Shown one piece after another: positions 1 through 8,773 of a DNA stretch of 64,000 bases; positions within the stretch are counted from its first letter, which is position 1; every line of letters begins with the position of its first letter. The stretch spans positions 60,894 through 124,893 of the forward strand of contig JAIEQC010000008.1 of NCBI GenBank assembly GCA_019748055.1. Reading direction: 5' to 3'. The notes under the pieces are model-generated. The model saw only the letters and a list, made by a program, of their open reading frames with translations. It made no database searches and was not told the origin of the DNA. The stretch comes from Caulobacteraceae bacterium (GTDB lineage: Bacteria > Pseudomonadota > Alphaproteobacteria > Caulobacterales > Caulobacteraceae). The position numbers and the translations under genes are program-made.

Positions 1-23
1 CTGGCGGCCTGACGCGGCCGCCG

Positions 24-752
24 TCAGAACTGCTGATACTGGCCGTTGATCGTGTAGTTGAACCCGATCGGCAGGGCGTTGCGGATCTGGGTGAAGAAGT
101 TGGCCAGCTCGCCCAAGGTGGAGCGCGGCACGAAGATCACGTCGCCGCGCCGCACGGCCACCGCCATTCCGCGACGGGGCCGGAGATCCAGCACCCGCAG
201 CATCCGCCGCCCGCCGGGCCCGCGTCGGATCAGGGCCACTTCCTGCGTCCGCGCCGTCGGCAGGAAGCCCCCGGCCTGTATGACCGCCTGATAGGCGTCG
301 ATGTCGCCGGTCATCTCATAGACGCCGGGCGTGCGGACCTCGCCGTCCACCCACACCCGGATCGGCCCCGCCTGCTTCAGAGTGATCTCAACGACCGGCC
401 GCACCAGCTGGCTGGCGTAGCCGTCGGACACGTCCCGCTCCAGCTCCGCCAGGGTGCGGTCCGCCGCCATCACCTGGCCCAGCAGGGGCAGGGAGATGCG
501 CCCGTCCGGTCCGACCTTCAGCGTGCGCGTCAGCTCGGGCGCCGTCGGCGTCGCGACCTCGATCTCGTCGTTGGGATAGAGGACGTATTCGGGCTCCGCG
601 TCCGTCCAGTCGGCGAAGGGAATGTCTGGAAAACCCACCGTCGTCGCCGGACCGGCCAGGGGCGAGGCCATGCGCGGCACGCTCACGCCCCCGCACGCCG
701 CCAGCGGCAAGGCGACGAGGCCAAGCATCAGATGCCGGCGGCTGAAGCTCAT
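24..752 (-). CDS. hfsD: Polysaccharide export outer-membrane lipoprotein (Wza/HfsD family)
   Basis: Probable outer-membrane secretin-like channel for capsule or holdfast polysaccharide. The N-terminus has a twin arginine, a hydrophobic stretch and a lipobox (LPLAAC), so a lipidated Wza-type protein is expected. A polysaccharide-export domain follows (YPNDEIEV, then GRISLPLLG), then an SLBB-like segment (VDGEVRTPGVYEMTG). At 242 aa it has the short length of HfsD rather than full E. coli Wza. I chose the ATG at 752, just before SRRHLMLG; an in-frame ATG at 803 adds 17 unconvincing residues. It is divergent from the co-polymerase gene at 878, with a CtrA-like box between. The hfsD name rests on neighbours and on knowledge of Caulobacter. 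Confidence 0.85.
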   Translation of the reverse strand: MSFSRRHLMLGLVALPLAACGGVSVPRMASPLAGPATTVGFPDIPFADWTDAEPEYVLYPNDEIEVATPTAPELTRTLKVGPDGRISLPLLGQVMAADRTLAELERDVSDGYASQLVRPVVEITLKQAGPIRVWVDGEVRTPGVYEMTGDIDAYQAVIQAGGFLPTARTQEVALIRRGPGGRRMLRVLDLRPRRGMAVAVRRGDVIFVPRSTLGELANFFTQIRNALPIGFNYTINGQYQQF

Positions 753-805
753 GGGCGAATCCCGACGCGACGGAGCACTGTTGGGGGCAGGGTGCGGCGT
801 CATGG

Positions 806-821
806 GTAACCGATGGTTAAC
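806..821. promoter_or_regulatory. CtrA-type box between divergent export genes
   Basis: The sequence reads GTAA-N7-TTAAC, one base from the Caulobacter CtrA consensus TTAA-N7-TTAAC, and on the other strand it contains the CtrA half-site TTAACCAT. It lies upstream of both the hfsD-like (start 752) and hfsA-like (start 878) genes. A GANTC (CcrM methylation) site is at 861-865. Regulation by CtrA is inferred. Confidence 0.5.
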
Positions 822-877
822 GCCGAAGGGCGAAGGCTGAGGCTCCGGTTCAGTCTCACGGATTCGCGTCCAGGCCC

Positions 878-2323
878 ATGCGCACGACGGCCACAGTCAT
901 CGCCCGACCGCGCTACGGCCTGCTGGACGTGATCGGCCTGCTGTTCCGCGAGTTCTGGATCATGGTCGTGGTCTTCCTGGCCGTGGTGGCGATCGGGACG
1001 GCGCTCGTCCTGACCACGGGCAAGACCTATACGGCGCGCGGCAGCGTCTACGCTGGGGTGGGACAGGAATACGTCTATCAGCCGCGCGTCGGCGTGGCCG
1101 AACGCGGCCAGACGCCGGACGTCGACACCGTCACCCAGTCCGAGGCCGCGCTGCTGAACAGCCGGGCCGTGAAGGACCGCGTCGTCGACGTCTTGGGCGC
1201 CCCGGCCATCCTGGGCCCCGACGCCAAGGGCACGCCGGACCAGCAGCGCGTCGCCGCCATCCGCGCGCTGGAGTCGGGACTGGAAGCGGGCGCCGTGACC
1301 GGCAGCCCCATCATTGGCGTGACCTACGAGGCCGACGACCCGCAGCGGGCGGCCAAGGTTCTGAACGCCGTCATCGACCAGTATCTGATCCACCGCCGCG
1401 AAGTGTTCGCCGACGCCACGGCGCCCGCCCTGACCGCACAGCGGCTGGTGTTCGAGGATGAGCTGGCCAAGGCGGACGCGGCCTATGAGCAGTTCCTGCG
1501 GACCGAAAACATCGGGGACTTCGCGGCCTACAAGACGGCGCTGGCGGCCAATTACCAGACGGTCTCGGCCGACCGGCTGTCGACGCAGGCACAGGTGAAC
1601 CAGCTGACCCGCCAGCTGGCGACGCTGGAGGCCCAACTTGCGGTGACGCCGCCCGAGATCGCCCTGCAGCAGGATCTGAACGTGTCCGCGCGGGACCAGA
1701 TACTTCAACTGCGCACCGAGCGCGAACAGCTGCTGGCGCGGTACCTGCCCGACAGCCAGCCGATCCAGGACATCGAGGCCCGCATCGCCGGGCTCGAGGC
1801 CTATGTGGGGGCCGGGCAGGGCGTGGGCGTGAAGGAAGTCCGGACAGGACCGAATCCGATCTGGGTCGAGCTGGAGACGACGCGGGCCACCACCCTGGCC
1901 CAGCGGGATTCTCTGGTGGCGCGCCTGGCCGTTCTGGACGGCCAGCTGGGCGAGCTTCGGTCGCGGCAGGCGCGGCTGACCGCGATCGAGTCCGAGAACG
2001 CCACCCTGGCCGGCGCCCGCGACGTGCAGAGCGCGACGGTGCGCGAGTTCCAGCAGCGCGAGGCCCAGGCCCTGGCCGATCAGGGGCTGGTGCGCGCCGG
2101 CGCGGACGACGTGCGGATCATGGAGCGGGCCTCGCCGCCGCTGCGGGGCAAGAGCCTGAAGCTGCCGCTGCTGGCGGCGGTGATCCTGTTTGCGGGGCTG
2201 ACGGCGCTGTCGGTGGGGCTGATCCGCATCTTCTCGCGCCGGGGCTTTTCGACGCCCGCCTCGGTGGGGCGCACGCTCGACCTGCCGGTTCTCGCCGCCG
2301 CGCCGGTCAAGGCGGCCCGATGA
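878..2323 (+). CDS. hfsA: Polysaccharide co-polymerase, Wzc/GumC-type chain-length protein
   Basis: Inner-membrane chain-length and export partner of a Wza-type channel. The 481-aa protein has a short cytoplasmic N-terminus, a transmembrane segment near residues 25-45 (FWIMVVVFLAVVAIG), a long periplasmic coiled-coil-rich region rich in Gln, Glu and Ala (about 190-410), and a second transmembrane segment near 430-450. It ends shortly afterwards without a kinase domain; the ATPase-like partner is the next gene, 27 bp downstream. A split co-polymerase plus separate kinase-like protein matches HfsA/HfsB. Wzz family membership is clear; the holdfast role is inferred from synteny. Confidence 0.85.
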   Translation: MRTTATVIARPRYGLLDVIGLLFREFWIMVVVFLAVVAIGTALVLTTGKTYTARGSVYAGVGQEYVYQPRVGVAERGQTPDVDTVTQSEAALLNSRAVKDRVVDVLGAPAILGPDAKGTPDQQRVAAIRALESGLEAGAVTGSPIIGVTYEADDPQRAAKVLNAVIDQYLIHRREVFADATAPALTAQRLVFEDELAKADAAYEQFLRTENIGDFAAYKTALAANYQTVSADRLSTQAQVNQLTRQLATLEAQLAVTPPEIALQQDLNVSARDQILQLRTEREQLLARYLPDSQPIQDIEARIAGLEAYVGAGQGVGVKEVRTGPNPIWVELETTRATTLAQRDSLVARLAVLDGQLGELRSRQARLTAIESENATLAGARDVQSATVREFQQREAQALADQGLVRAGADDVRIMERASPPLRGKSLKLPLLAAVILFAGLTALSVGLIRIFSRRGFSTPASVGRTLDLPVLAAAPVKAAR

Positions 2324-2350
2324 CCGTGCGGGCGTGTTAGCCTTTCGCCC

Positions 2351-3076
2351 GTGTCCCGGATTTCCGCCGATTCGATGGTCGATCTGACGTCAGAGATGGC
2401 GGCGCTCTGGGCCGGGCTGGGTCCGGCGCCGTCGCGCGGCGGACGGATGGTCCTGATTGTCTCGGCGGTGTCGGGGGAGGGGGCCTCCACGGTCGCGCGG
2501 GAGTATGCGCGTCTGGCCGCCGTGCGGGCGCGGCGCCCCGTCTGGCTGATCGACGCCGACCTGGACCAGCCTGGTCAGATGGAGGCGGTGGCCGGCGCGC
2601 CGGAGCGGTTCGGCCGTCTGGGCAAGCCGGCGCTGGCGTCGCCGGACGGCTCCTGCTTCTTCGACGTGCATCCGCCGGTGAAGAGCCGCGACGGCCGCAT
2701 CGTGCCGACGGCGCGTCTGCTGACGGCGCGGGCGTGCCTGGGCGGCCGGCTGTGGGTGTCCCGGTTCGCGGCCGAGACGCTGAGGGTCGGCCAGAGGGTC
2801 GAGGCGTCGCCCGATCCGGCCTACTGGAACGCCCTGCGCCCCCATGCCGAGACCGTGGTCGTGGACTGTCCCTCGGCCGACCGGTCCGACGCGGCCTTGA
2901 TCCTCGCCCCGCTGGCCGATGCCGTCGTGCTGGTGGTGGCGGCGGAGTCGACGGGAGCCGACGCCGCTGGGGCCCTGCGGCACGAGGTCCAAGCGGTGGG
3001 CGGGCGGATCGCGGGAGTGGTTCTGAACCGCACGGCGTGGTCGCCGCCGTCCTTCCTCAAACGCCTGACGGGCTGA
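2351..3076 (+). CDS. hfsB: BY-kinase-like P-loop protein with degenerate Walker A
   Basis: 241-aa cytoplasmic partner of the co-polymerase, related to the CpsD/CapB tyrosine autokinases. The fold markers are SAVSGEGASTVARE (Walker A region, residues about 37-50), VWLIDADLDQP (Walker A' region) and TVVVDCPS (Walker B-like). The Walker A lysine of GEGKST is replaced by alanine, and there is no C-terminal tyrosine cluster, so kinase activity is doubtful. The start is the GTG at 2351. It follows the hfsA-like gene directly, and its 3' end overlaps the convergent glycosyltransferase by 20 bp. Confidence 0.75.
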   Translation: MSRISADSMVDLTSEMAALWAGLGPAPSRGGRMVLIVSAVSGEGASTVAREYARLAAVRARRPVWLIDADLDQPGQMEAVAGAPERFGRLGKPALASPDGSCFFDVHPPVKSRDGRIVPTARLLTARACLGGRLWVSRFAAETLRVGQRVEASPDPAYWNALRPHAETVVVDCPSADRSDAALILAPLADAVVLVVAAESTGADAAGALRHEVQAVGGRIAGVVLNRTAWSPPSFLKRLTG

Positions 3077-4025
3077 GGCTCTCCAGCCGCGCTAGTTCCT
3101 GCGCGCCATAAAAACGCGGCTCGAAGACAGGAGCCCACAGGACCTTGCCCAGTCCGCGCGCGGCGCGATCGAGGGCGCGTGCACGAGAGGGGCGGCGCAG
3201 CAGCCAGAGGCCGGCGGCGGCCGCGCCCCAGACGACGGTCTGAACGGCGCCGACGATCATCCACTTCGCGACGCCGGGCCAGTCGCCGCGCGCGCGAGCC
3301 TCCTGGCTCGGCCCTTGGCCGTAGGCGAAGGCGCGGCGCAGGGCATAGGCCATGGTGGCACGGTGCGGTGGCGCGATCTCGGACACCCAGGCGTGAGCCG
3401 CCCAGCCGAAGCGGCCGCCCGACGCCTTGATGCGTGCGAACAGGGCGTCGTCCTCGCCGCCCAGCTGATCCGCCGCCACGTCGAAGGGGGCGGGATCGGG
3501 CAGGGCGGTCGCCCGGAGCAGCAGCGCGTTGCCGCAGCCCCAGGGCTTGTCGATCAGACGATCGTCCGACGGGCCCTCGCGCCCGAAGAAGGCGTCCAGA
3601 TGGGCGCGCGCCCACGCCGGGGCGCCCTCGGCGACGCCGGCGATGGGGCCGAAGACCACGTCTGCGCCGGTCGTGAACTGGGCCTTCAGCAGGGCCTCCA
3701 GCCAGCCGGGCCCAGCCTCCTGGTCGTCGTCGAGGAAGGCGATGAGGGGGGCGTCTGTGGCGGCCACCCCGGCGTTCCGGGCGGTGGCCACACCGGGACG
3801 CGGCGCCGTGACGTAGTGGAGCGGGAAGGGGCTGACAGGGGCCAAAGCTTCGACCGGCGCGGCGGCCGTGCCGGCAGGGTCGTTGTCGACGACGACGATC
3901 TCGACCGCATGCCCCTCCAACCCCGTCTGGGCGAAGACCGAGCGCAGCGCGCGCGTCAGGCTGTCCGGGCGACGCAGGGTCGGGATCACGACGGCGACCC
4001 GGGCCACGTCACACCCGGTCCGCAT
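3057..4025 (-). CDS. Glycosyltransferase family 2
   Basis: 322-aa GT-A fold glycosyltransferase. It opens with VAVVIPTLRRPDSLTRALRSV, has the nucleotide-sugar motif VVDNDPAG and the metal-binding DDD of AFLDDDQEAGPGW near residue 100. The C-terminal third has a hydrophobic stretch near 240-260 that may touch the membrane. It overlaps the preceding glycosyltransferase gene by 17 bp, so it is the last gene of the hfsE-hfsF-hfsG-like operon; a GTG at 4007 is an alternative start. It probably adds one sugar to the polyprenyl-linked repeat unit. Donor and acceptor cannot be read from sequence. It occupies the place of hfsH in Caulobacter but is not a deacetylase. Confidence 0.85.
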   Translation of the reverse strand: MRTGCDVARVAVVIPTLRRPDSLTRALRSVFAQTGLEGHAVEIVVVDNDPAGTAAAPVEALAPVSPFPLHYVTAPRPGVATARNAGVAATDAPLIAFLDDDQEAGPGWLEALLKAQFTTGADVVFGPIAGVAEGAPAWARAHLDAFFGREGPSDDRLIDKPWGCGNALLLRATALPDPAPFDVAADQLGGEDDALFARIKASGGRFGWAAHAWVSEIAPPHRATMAYALRRAFAYGQGPSQEARARGDWPGVAKWMIVGAVQTVVWGAAAAGLWLLRRPSRARALDRAARGLGKVLWAPVFEPRFYGAQELARLESLSPSGV

Positions 4026-4932
4026 AGAGGGCAGCCCGGTACAGGCGCAGGGAGAAGGCCCGCGCGGCGACTGGCGCGACCTCCGTCAGGGCCAGCCGCT
4101 TGAACCAGGGTCGGATGGCCTTCAGGCCGGGCAGGCGCTTCAGCCGGCGCGCGGCGCGATAGCTGGGGTAGGTCGAGACGACCTCGAAATGGCGGTCCAC
4201 AACGCGCGCGAAGTTGGCGGCGGACTGTTCGTACTTGCCGGCGAGCGCCGCGGCTTCATCCAGCCCCATGTGAGTGGCGGGCACGTCCACGTGGCGCACG
4301 GGCCAGCGGCGGGCGACGCGCATGGCCCACTCCACGTCCTCCCAGCCCCAGCCGGTGAAGGCTGGGTCGAACGCCTCTGCCTCGAACACGTCGCGGCGGA
4401 CCAGAAGGTTGGAGGTGTAGACGTATTTCTCGGGCGCCAAAGACCGCTCGGCGGCGCCCAGACACTCCGTGCGCGCCGCCATCGCCCGGTGCACGGCGTA
4501 GCGCGTGTCGGTCGGGGCCTGTTTCAACGAGAAGCCGCCGAACGCAACGGGCGGGTCCTCGGCCGTGATGAGCGCCAGCCAGTCCGACAGGAAGCCGGGG
4601 GAGTCCGGCAGCATGTCGGAGTCGAGGAACAGCAGGTGCCGCCCCCGCGCACCCTGAGCCAGACGGTTGCGCCCCCGTGACCGGCCTTCATTGGCGGCCA
4701 GGGTGATCAGCCGCGCGGGCAGGGGCAACCCCGCCAGCAGGTCAATCAGCCGCTGCGTCAGCGCCGTGTCGTTCGTCCCGTCGTCGAGCAGAACTAATTC
4801 GGCTCTTTCGCCGCCGGACGTCGCCAAGGCGGAAAGCAGCAGCGACGGGTCGTCGCGCAAGAACGGGATCAGCACCGACAGCCGCGGCTCACCCCCCGTC
4901 CAGGCGGCATTGTCGACGATGTCGGCGCTCAT
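4009..4932 (-). CDS. hfsG: Glycosyltransferase family 2 (HfsG-like)
   Basis: 307-aa glycosyltransferase, starting at the ATG at 4932, which overlaps the stop of the upstream flippase gene by 4 bp. Motifs: LSVLIPFLRDDPSLLL at the N-terminus, ELVLLDDGTND (nucleotide binding), LLFLDSDMLPD (metal-binding DxD, about residue 110), and GWGWEDVEWAMRV, the acceptor-side motif of galactosyltransferase-like GT2 enzymes. Position directly after the flippase and length near 308 aa match HfsG of the Caulobacter holdfast cluster, from memory of that cluster. A longer reading frame upstream is only the antisense shadow of the flippase gene. Confidence 0.8.
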   Translation of the reverse strand: MSADIVDNAAWTGGEPRLSVLIPFLRDDPSLLLSALATSGGERAELVLLDDGTNDTALTQRLIDLLAGLPLPARLITLAANEGRSRGRNRLAQGARGRHLLFLDSDMLPDSPGFLSDWLALITAEDPPVAFGGFSLKQAPTDTRYAVHRAMAARTECLGAAERSLAPEKYVYTSNLLVRRDVFEAEAFDPAFTGWGWEDVEWAMRVARRWPVRHVDVPATHMGLDEAAALAGKYEQSAANFARVVDRHFEVVSTYPSYRAARRLKRLPGLKAIRPWFKRLALTEVAPVAARAFSLRLYRAALYADRV

Positions 4933-6380
4933 GCGACGGCCCTCGCCTCGCGACGGCGCGCCAGCAGCGAACGCGCGGTGTCGCGGACGCCCGCCGCGTT
5001 GAGGGTCAGGGCCAGCGCCGCATAGATCACCCCGCCGACCCCGGCCTTGAGCACCAATTCGAGGGGCCCGCCGGGCGAAGGCAGGGCGGCGACCGCTAGC
5101 GCCATGCCGGCCGTGGCGACGCCGCAGCGGATCAGCGCCTCCCACGCCATCGGCAGGGGCAGGACGCGGCGACCCAGAACCGGCGTGGCGGTCAGGCCGA
5201 CGCCAAAGCTGGCTGCGGTGGCCCAGGCGGCTCCGATCAGGCCGAAGCGCGGCACGAGGAGCAGGTTCAGCACGACGTTCAACACCGCCGGGATCGCCAT
5301 GGCGCCGAGCAGCGTCGTCGTCTTGCGACCCAGGGTGAAGGCCTGGCCGAAATAGTAGGCCGTCAGTCCATACAGCAGCGCGGACAGGGCGATCCACGGA
5401 GTCACCGTCACCGCCGCGGCGCGCAGCTCCTCGCCGATCAGCACATCCGCCAGAGGCTGGGCCACCAGGGCGACGCCGGCGGCGGCCGGCAGACCGATCA
5501 GCAGGAAGGTCGACAGCTGTTCGCGCGCTGCCACGGCCAGGCGTTCTCGGCCGCCACGCTCCAGCGCCATGATCAACGCCGGCTGGCCCGCCGTGCCCAG
5601 CCACAAAAAGAGGACGTCCAGCGTCCGGTTCGCGATGGAATATCCAGCGTGATAGGCGCCCACCGCCGCCTCATCCAGAAACGCCGCCAGCAGGAAGCGG
5701 TCGGTCGAGGCCAAGACGACGGTCAGCGCCAGGGAGGCGGCGATCGGATAGCCGTAGGCGGCGTAGGACCGCATTCGCGCAGGCTCCAGCCGCGCGCCGG
5801 CGCCGCGCTTCCACTCCCCCGGCAGCACGAAGGGCAGCACCAGCAGGGGGGCGAGGCCCAGACCCAGCAGGGGGGCCGCGCCGCCCGCGCCAGCCAGGGC
5901 GAAGCCGACGCCGATGGCGAGGCCGCAGATCGTCACCGTCATGTCGATGCCGGCGGATTTGGAGACTTCGCCCTCGGCCCGGAGCCGTTCCTGCGCCAAC
6001 TTCACCAGACAGCGGATCGGGCAGCCCATGACGCCCGCCGCGACCGCGATCCGGAACAGGGGATCGGCCGGCCACAGCCAAAGGGTCAGCGCCGCGACCG
6101 GCACGAACACCGCCGTCAGGATCAGCGCGGTCCGGTACAGGCCCGCGAAATGCCCTCGCAGGTCGTCGCCCGGCTTCGCCGCCGCCCAGAAACGGGCCAT
6201 CGCCGCCTCCAGCCAGGTGAAGACGGCGACGTGGGCCAGGGTCAGGATGGAGAAGGCCAGCGCATACCGCCCGAACTCCTCCGGCGACAGCAGGCGCGTG
6301 AACAGGATGATCGCCAGAAAGCCGACCACGCCCTGCACGACGTTGGCGGGCAGATAGCCCCAGACGCCCCGCCAGAACAT
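4929..6380 (-). CDS. hfsF: Polysaccharide flippase (Wzx/HfsF type, MOP superfamily)
   Basis: 483-aa integral membrane protein with about 12-14 hydrophobic segments. It starts MFWRGVWGYLPANVVQGVVGF, followed by LFTRLLSPEEFGRYAL, typical of O-antigen and teichoic-acid flippases. It should flip the undecaprenyl-linked repeat unit to the periplasm. It begins 1 bp after the sugar transferase gene ends and overlaps the next glycosyltransferase by 4 bp, so the three genes form one operon. The assignment to holdfast rather than another exopolysaccharide depends on the neighbours. Confidence 0.88.
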   Translation of the reverse strand: MFWRGVWGYLPANVVQGVVGFLAIILFTRLLSPEEFGRYALAFSILTLAHVAVFTWLEAAMARFWAAAKPGDDLRGHFAGLYRTALILTAVFVPVAALTLWLWPADPLFRIAVAAGVMGCPIRCLVKLAQERLRAEGEVSKSAGIDMTVTICGLAIGVGFALAGAGGAAPLLGLGLAPLLVLPFVLPGEWKRGAGARLEPARMRSYAAYGYPIAASLALTVVLASTDRFLLAAFLDEAAVGAYHAGYSIANRTLDVLFLWLGTAGQPALIMALERGGRERLAVAAREQLSTFLLIGLPAAAGVALVAQPLADVLIGEELRAAAVTVTPWIALSALLYGLTAYYFGQAFTLGRKTTTLLGAMAIPAVLNVVLNLLLVPRFGLIGAAWATAASFGVGLTATPVLGRRVLPLPMAWEALIRCGVATAGMALAVAALPSPGGPLELVLKAGVGGVIYAALALTLNAAGVRDTARSLLARRREARAVA

Positions 6381-6381
6381 G

Positions 6382-7950
6382 TCAGCGAACCGCCGCGCGG
6401 TCGCCCAGCAGCACCGGCACCGTCACGAAGATGATCCAGAGATCCAGCCATACCGACTGACGCTCGACGTATTCGACGTCCAGCTGGACGCGACGGCGCA
6501 CGTCCTGCGCCGAATGCAGCGGCCCGCGCGAACCCTTGATCGCGGCCCAGCCCGTCATGCCCGGCTTGATGCGATGCCGGTGGGCATAGTCGGCGACGAG
6601 GCGAGCGGACTCTATCTGGCCCGTCTTCATGCCTACGGCGTGGGGTCGGGGTCCCACCAGGCTCATCTCGCCGGTCAGCACGTTCAACAGCTGGGGCAGC
6701 TCGTCCAGGCTCGTGGAGCGCAGGATGCGGCCCAGGCGCGTGATGCGGTCGTCGTCGTGCGTCACCTGCCGGCTGGCCGTGGCGTCGGCGCTGGCGTGTT
6801 TCATGGTGCGGAACTTCCACACCACGATCTCTTCCTGATTGAAGCCGTGGCGACGCTGGCGGAACAGGGCCGGGCCGGGGCTGTCCAGCTTCACCAAGGC
6901 CGCGATCAGGCCCATCACCGGCAGCAAGGCGACGAAAGCCAGTCCGCCGACCGTCAGGTCAAGAAGGCGTTTGTTGAAGGCGCGCCGGTCGTCGTCCTTG
7001 CGGCCGTCCAGCGGGGCCAGCCGGCTGTCGGCCAGTCGGTTCAGCGCATCCTCGCGGTCGCCGGCGCGGACAGGATCGACCAGCAGGGTCACCTCATTGG
7101 GCAGAGAACCGAGGCGGCCCATCAGATGCCGCACCCGGGCCTCGGCCTTGGGGTCGATGGCCACGACGATGCGATCCACGAAGGGCAGGATGCGGTGGCT
7201 CAGCAGGGCCTCGGAGTCGCCCAGCACCGGCACGCCCTCGACCGTGTCGGGATTGCGGGCCAGCCGGTCGTCGAAGATCCCCAGAACATTGACGTCGCGC
7301 CGCTTCAGCGCCGCCTTGATCAGCGCCTCGGCGTGGCGCGTCGCGCCGACCACCACGACGTTGGGGGTCAGGGCGCCGGACCGCCGCCAGGACACGACGC
7401 GGTCCAGCCAGATCAGGTGCAGGCCGTACAGGCACGCCAGGCTGACCGCGCCCCAGACGACGACGCTGGTGAGCCCCACGGCCGAGCCGGTCAGGGCGAG
7501 GCTCAGCAAGACGGCCGCGAGCGTGGCGACGCTCGCGATCGCGGCCAGCGCGCCGAGGTGGATCAGGCCCTGTCGGGCGCCCGGAAATCGATACAGGTCC
7601 AGAGACCGGATCAGCGCCAGCAGGATCCCGGCGCCCAAGGCATGCGGGGCCACCGCCGCCACGGGCGCGCCGGCCAGTCCGGACGGGGTCGCGGCCCAGG
7701 CGCACAGAAGGGTCACGCCGACGATCACCGACACGTCGATGGCGCGGAAATAGTGGGCCGCCAGCCGGGTCGCATGGCGCTGGCGCGCGTTCAGCCAGAC
7801 CTCGGGGCGGAACGGTCCACGCCGCGCGGCGCCGTCTTCCGACAGTTCGCGCGTCGCCAGATCCCGCAGCCCGCGCGCGTCCATCGCCGACGATCGGCTC
7901 TGGACCTCGGCGTCGTCGTCGACGGGCAGCAGGGCGGCGGTGGGGGTCAT
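6382..7950 (-). CDS. hfsE: Polyprenyl glycosylphosphotransferase (initiating sugar transferase, HfsE/PssY type)
   Basis: Transfers the first sugar-1-phosphate to undecaprenyl phosphate. The N-terminal half has several membrane segments and a Rossmann-like CoA-binding region ([17 protein letters not shown]). The C-terminal half is a bacterial sugar transferase domain with [30 protein letters not shown] and [14 protein letters not shown]...SLVGPRP. I place the start at the ATG at 7950, preceded by GAAGG; an ATG at 7992 is possible. It is first gene of the minus-strand operon, 1 bp from the flippase. HfsE, PssY and PssZ of Caulobacter are redundant members of this family, so the symbol is a best guess. 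Confidence 0.85.
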   Translation of the reverse strand: MTPTAALLPVDDDAEVQSRSSAMDARGLRDLATRELSEDGAARRGPFRPEVWLNARQRHATRLAAHYFRAIDVSVIVGVTLLCAWAATPSGLAGAPVAAVAPHALGAGILLALIRSLDLYRFPGARQGLIHLGALAAIASVATLAAVLLSLALTGSAVGLTSVVVWGAVSLACLYGLHLIWLDRVVSWRRSGALTPNVVVVGATRHAEALIKAALKRRDVNVLGIFDDRLARNPDTVEGVPVLGDSEALLSHRILPFVDRIVVAIDPKAEARVRHLMGRLGSLPNEVTLLVDPVRAGDREDALNRLADSRLAPLDGRKDDDRRAFNKRLLDLTVGGLAFVALLPVMGLIAALVKLDSPGPALFRQRRHGFNQEEIVVWKFRTMKHASADATASRQVTHDDDRITRLGRILRSTSLDELPQLLNVLTGEMSLVGPRPHAVGMKTGQIESARLVADYAHRHRIKPGMTGWAAIKGSRGPLHSAQDVRRRVQLDVEYVERQSVWLDLWIIFVTVPVLLGDRAAVR

Positions 7951-8036
7951 GCGGGCCTTCGGTCCGGTTCCACGGTCGCCGAACCCTGCCATGCGGGCCT
8001 GACCATCCCCTTAATGGCGCTGCCGAAACGGCCCGG

Positions 8037-8065
8037 TTGCGCCGTCCGCATCGCTCCGCTATCGA
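8037..8065 (+). promoter_or_regulatory. Putative promoter of the tRNA-Ser pair
   Basis: TTGCGC, a 17-bp spacer, then TATCGA, with the expected start point a few bases upstream of the first tRNA. The same layout (TTGCGG-N17-TATAAG) precedes tRNA-Pro. Prediction only. Confidence 0.4.
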
Positions 8066-8076
8066 CGCCGTCTGCC

Positions 8077-8168
8077 GGAGACGTGGCCGAGTGGCTGAAG
8101 GCAACGGTTTGCTAAATCGTCGTACCGGGTAACCGGTACCGAGGGTTCGAATCCCTCCGTCTCCGCCA
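8077..8168 (+). tRNA. tRNA-Ser (anticodon GCU)
   Basis: The acceptor GGAGACG pairs with CGTCTCC, the anticodon GCT is at 8111-8113, and there is a long variable arm as in class II tRNAs, a T-loop GGTTCGAATCC and an encoded CCA at 8166-8168. It is 42 bp upstream of tRNA-Ser(UGA) and probably cotranscribed with it. Confidence 0.95.
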
Positions 8169-8210
8169 GACTTCCCCCGGCCCCGACCAGCCCAAGCCCG
8201 GCCGGCGACC

Positions 8211-8300
8211 GGACAGGTGGCCGAGTGGTTTAAGGCAGCGGTCTTGAAAACCGCCGTGGGTGGAAGCTCACCGTGGGTTCGAATCCCACCCTGTCCGCCA
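8211..8300 (+). tRNA. tRNA-Ser (anticodon UGA), integration site
   Basis: The acceptor GGACAGG pairs with CCTGTCC, the anticodon TGA is at 8245-8247, and there is a class II long variable arm, T-loop GGTTCGAATCC and an encoded CCA at 8298-8300. Its last 14 bases recur at 18085-18098, marking it as the attachment site of the element that follows. The tRNA remains complete after integration. Confidence 0.95.
8287..8300 (+). repeat. attL core, 14-bp direct repeat
   Basis: CACCCTGTCCGCCA, the last 14 bases of tRNA-Ser(UGA) including CCA. An identical copy in the same orientation is at 18085-18098, 146 bp beyond the integrase start codon. Confidence 0.8.
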
Positions 8301-8344
8301 CCGGGTGTTGATTTCATTGGAAAAAGGGGCCGTTTGGGCGACTG

Positions 8345-8365
8345 ACCCCACGACAGACCCCACAA
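8345..8365 (+). repeat. Left arm-type repeat pair (ACCCCACRA x2, 12-bp period)
   Basis: ACCCCACGA at 8345-8353 and ACCCCACAA at 8357-8365, 12 bp apart and in direct orientation, 45 bp inside attL. A matching pair with the same 12-bp period lies at 17944-17964. These are candidate integrase arm-binding sites. The rest of 8301-8370 holds nothing recognisable. Confidence 0.45.
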
Positions 8366-8370
8366 CCGGA

Positions 8371-8700
8371 TCAGATGCCGGGATCGGGCTCACGGTCCGA
8401 GTCGTGGCCCTCGTCCTCGCACTGGACTTCGCGGTCGTCGTCGGGCCCCTGTAGCCACCGGTCCTGACTGTGCTCCCATCCGACGCCGGGGATCGCGGCC
8501 GAAAGGCTCGGCTCGTCGTCGGCGCCATCCTCCAGGTCGGGATCGCCGTCCAGGCCGTCCAGAATGGTGATCAGGCGGTCGACGAGAAGCGACAGCCGGC
8601 GATGGAGGCGGGCGCGCTCGAGGGCAGGGTGGGGCGCGGGCGGAGGGACGAGGTAGAGGCGCGCGCCAGGCGCGGGTGTGCTATCGGCCAGGTCAGCCAT
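8371..8700 (-). CDS. Small acidic hypothetical protein near attL
   Basis: 109 aa from the ATG at 8700; GGGAGA lies 9 bp upstream. The protein has a Pro-rich start, a helical middle (RARLHRRLSLLVDRLITILDGLDGD) and an acidic tail with repeated DDE/DREPD motifs. Its EPSL...W...DDREPDPGI arrangement recalls short uncharacterised proteins that I remember from alphaproteobacterial genomes, but I cannot name a family. It is the outermost gene on the left of the element and reads toward the tRNA. No function is proposed. Confidence 0.55.
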   Translation of the reverse strand: MADLADSTPAPGARLYLVPPPAPHPALERARLHRRLSLLVDRLITILDGLDGDPDLEDGADDEPSLSAAIPGVGWEHSQDRWLQGPDDDREVQCEDEGHDSDREPDPGI

Positions 8701-8773
8701 GACGTGATCTCCCAAGGATCCGTTGCGGTTAGGGCCGGGGTGGAAGTTGGCGCTTCCCCTCGGCCTGTTTTTA

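Noticed and set aside
1..12. CTG GCG GCC TGA as the end of an upstream plus-strand gene
   Set aside because: Only three codons are visible, too little to support a gene.
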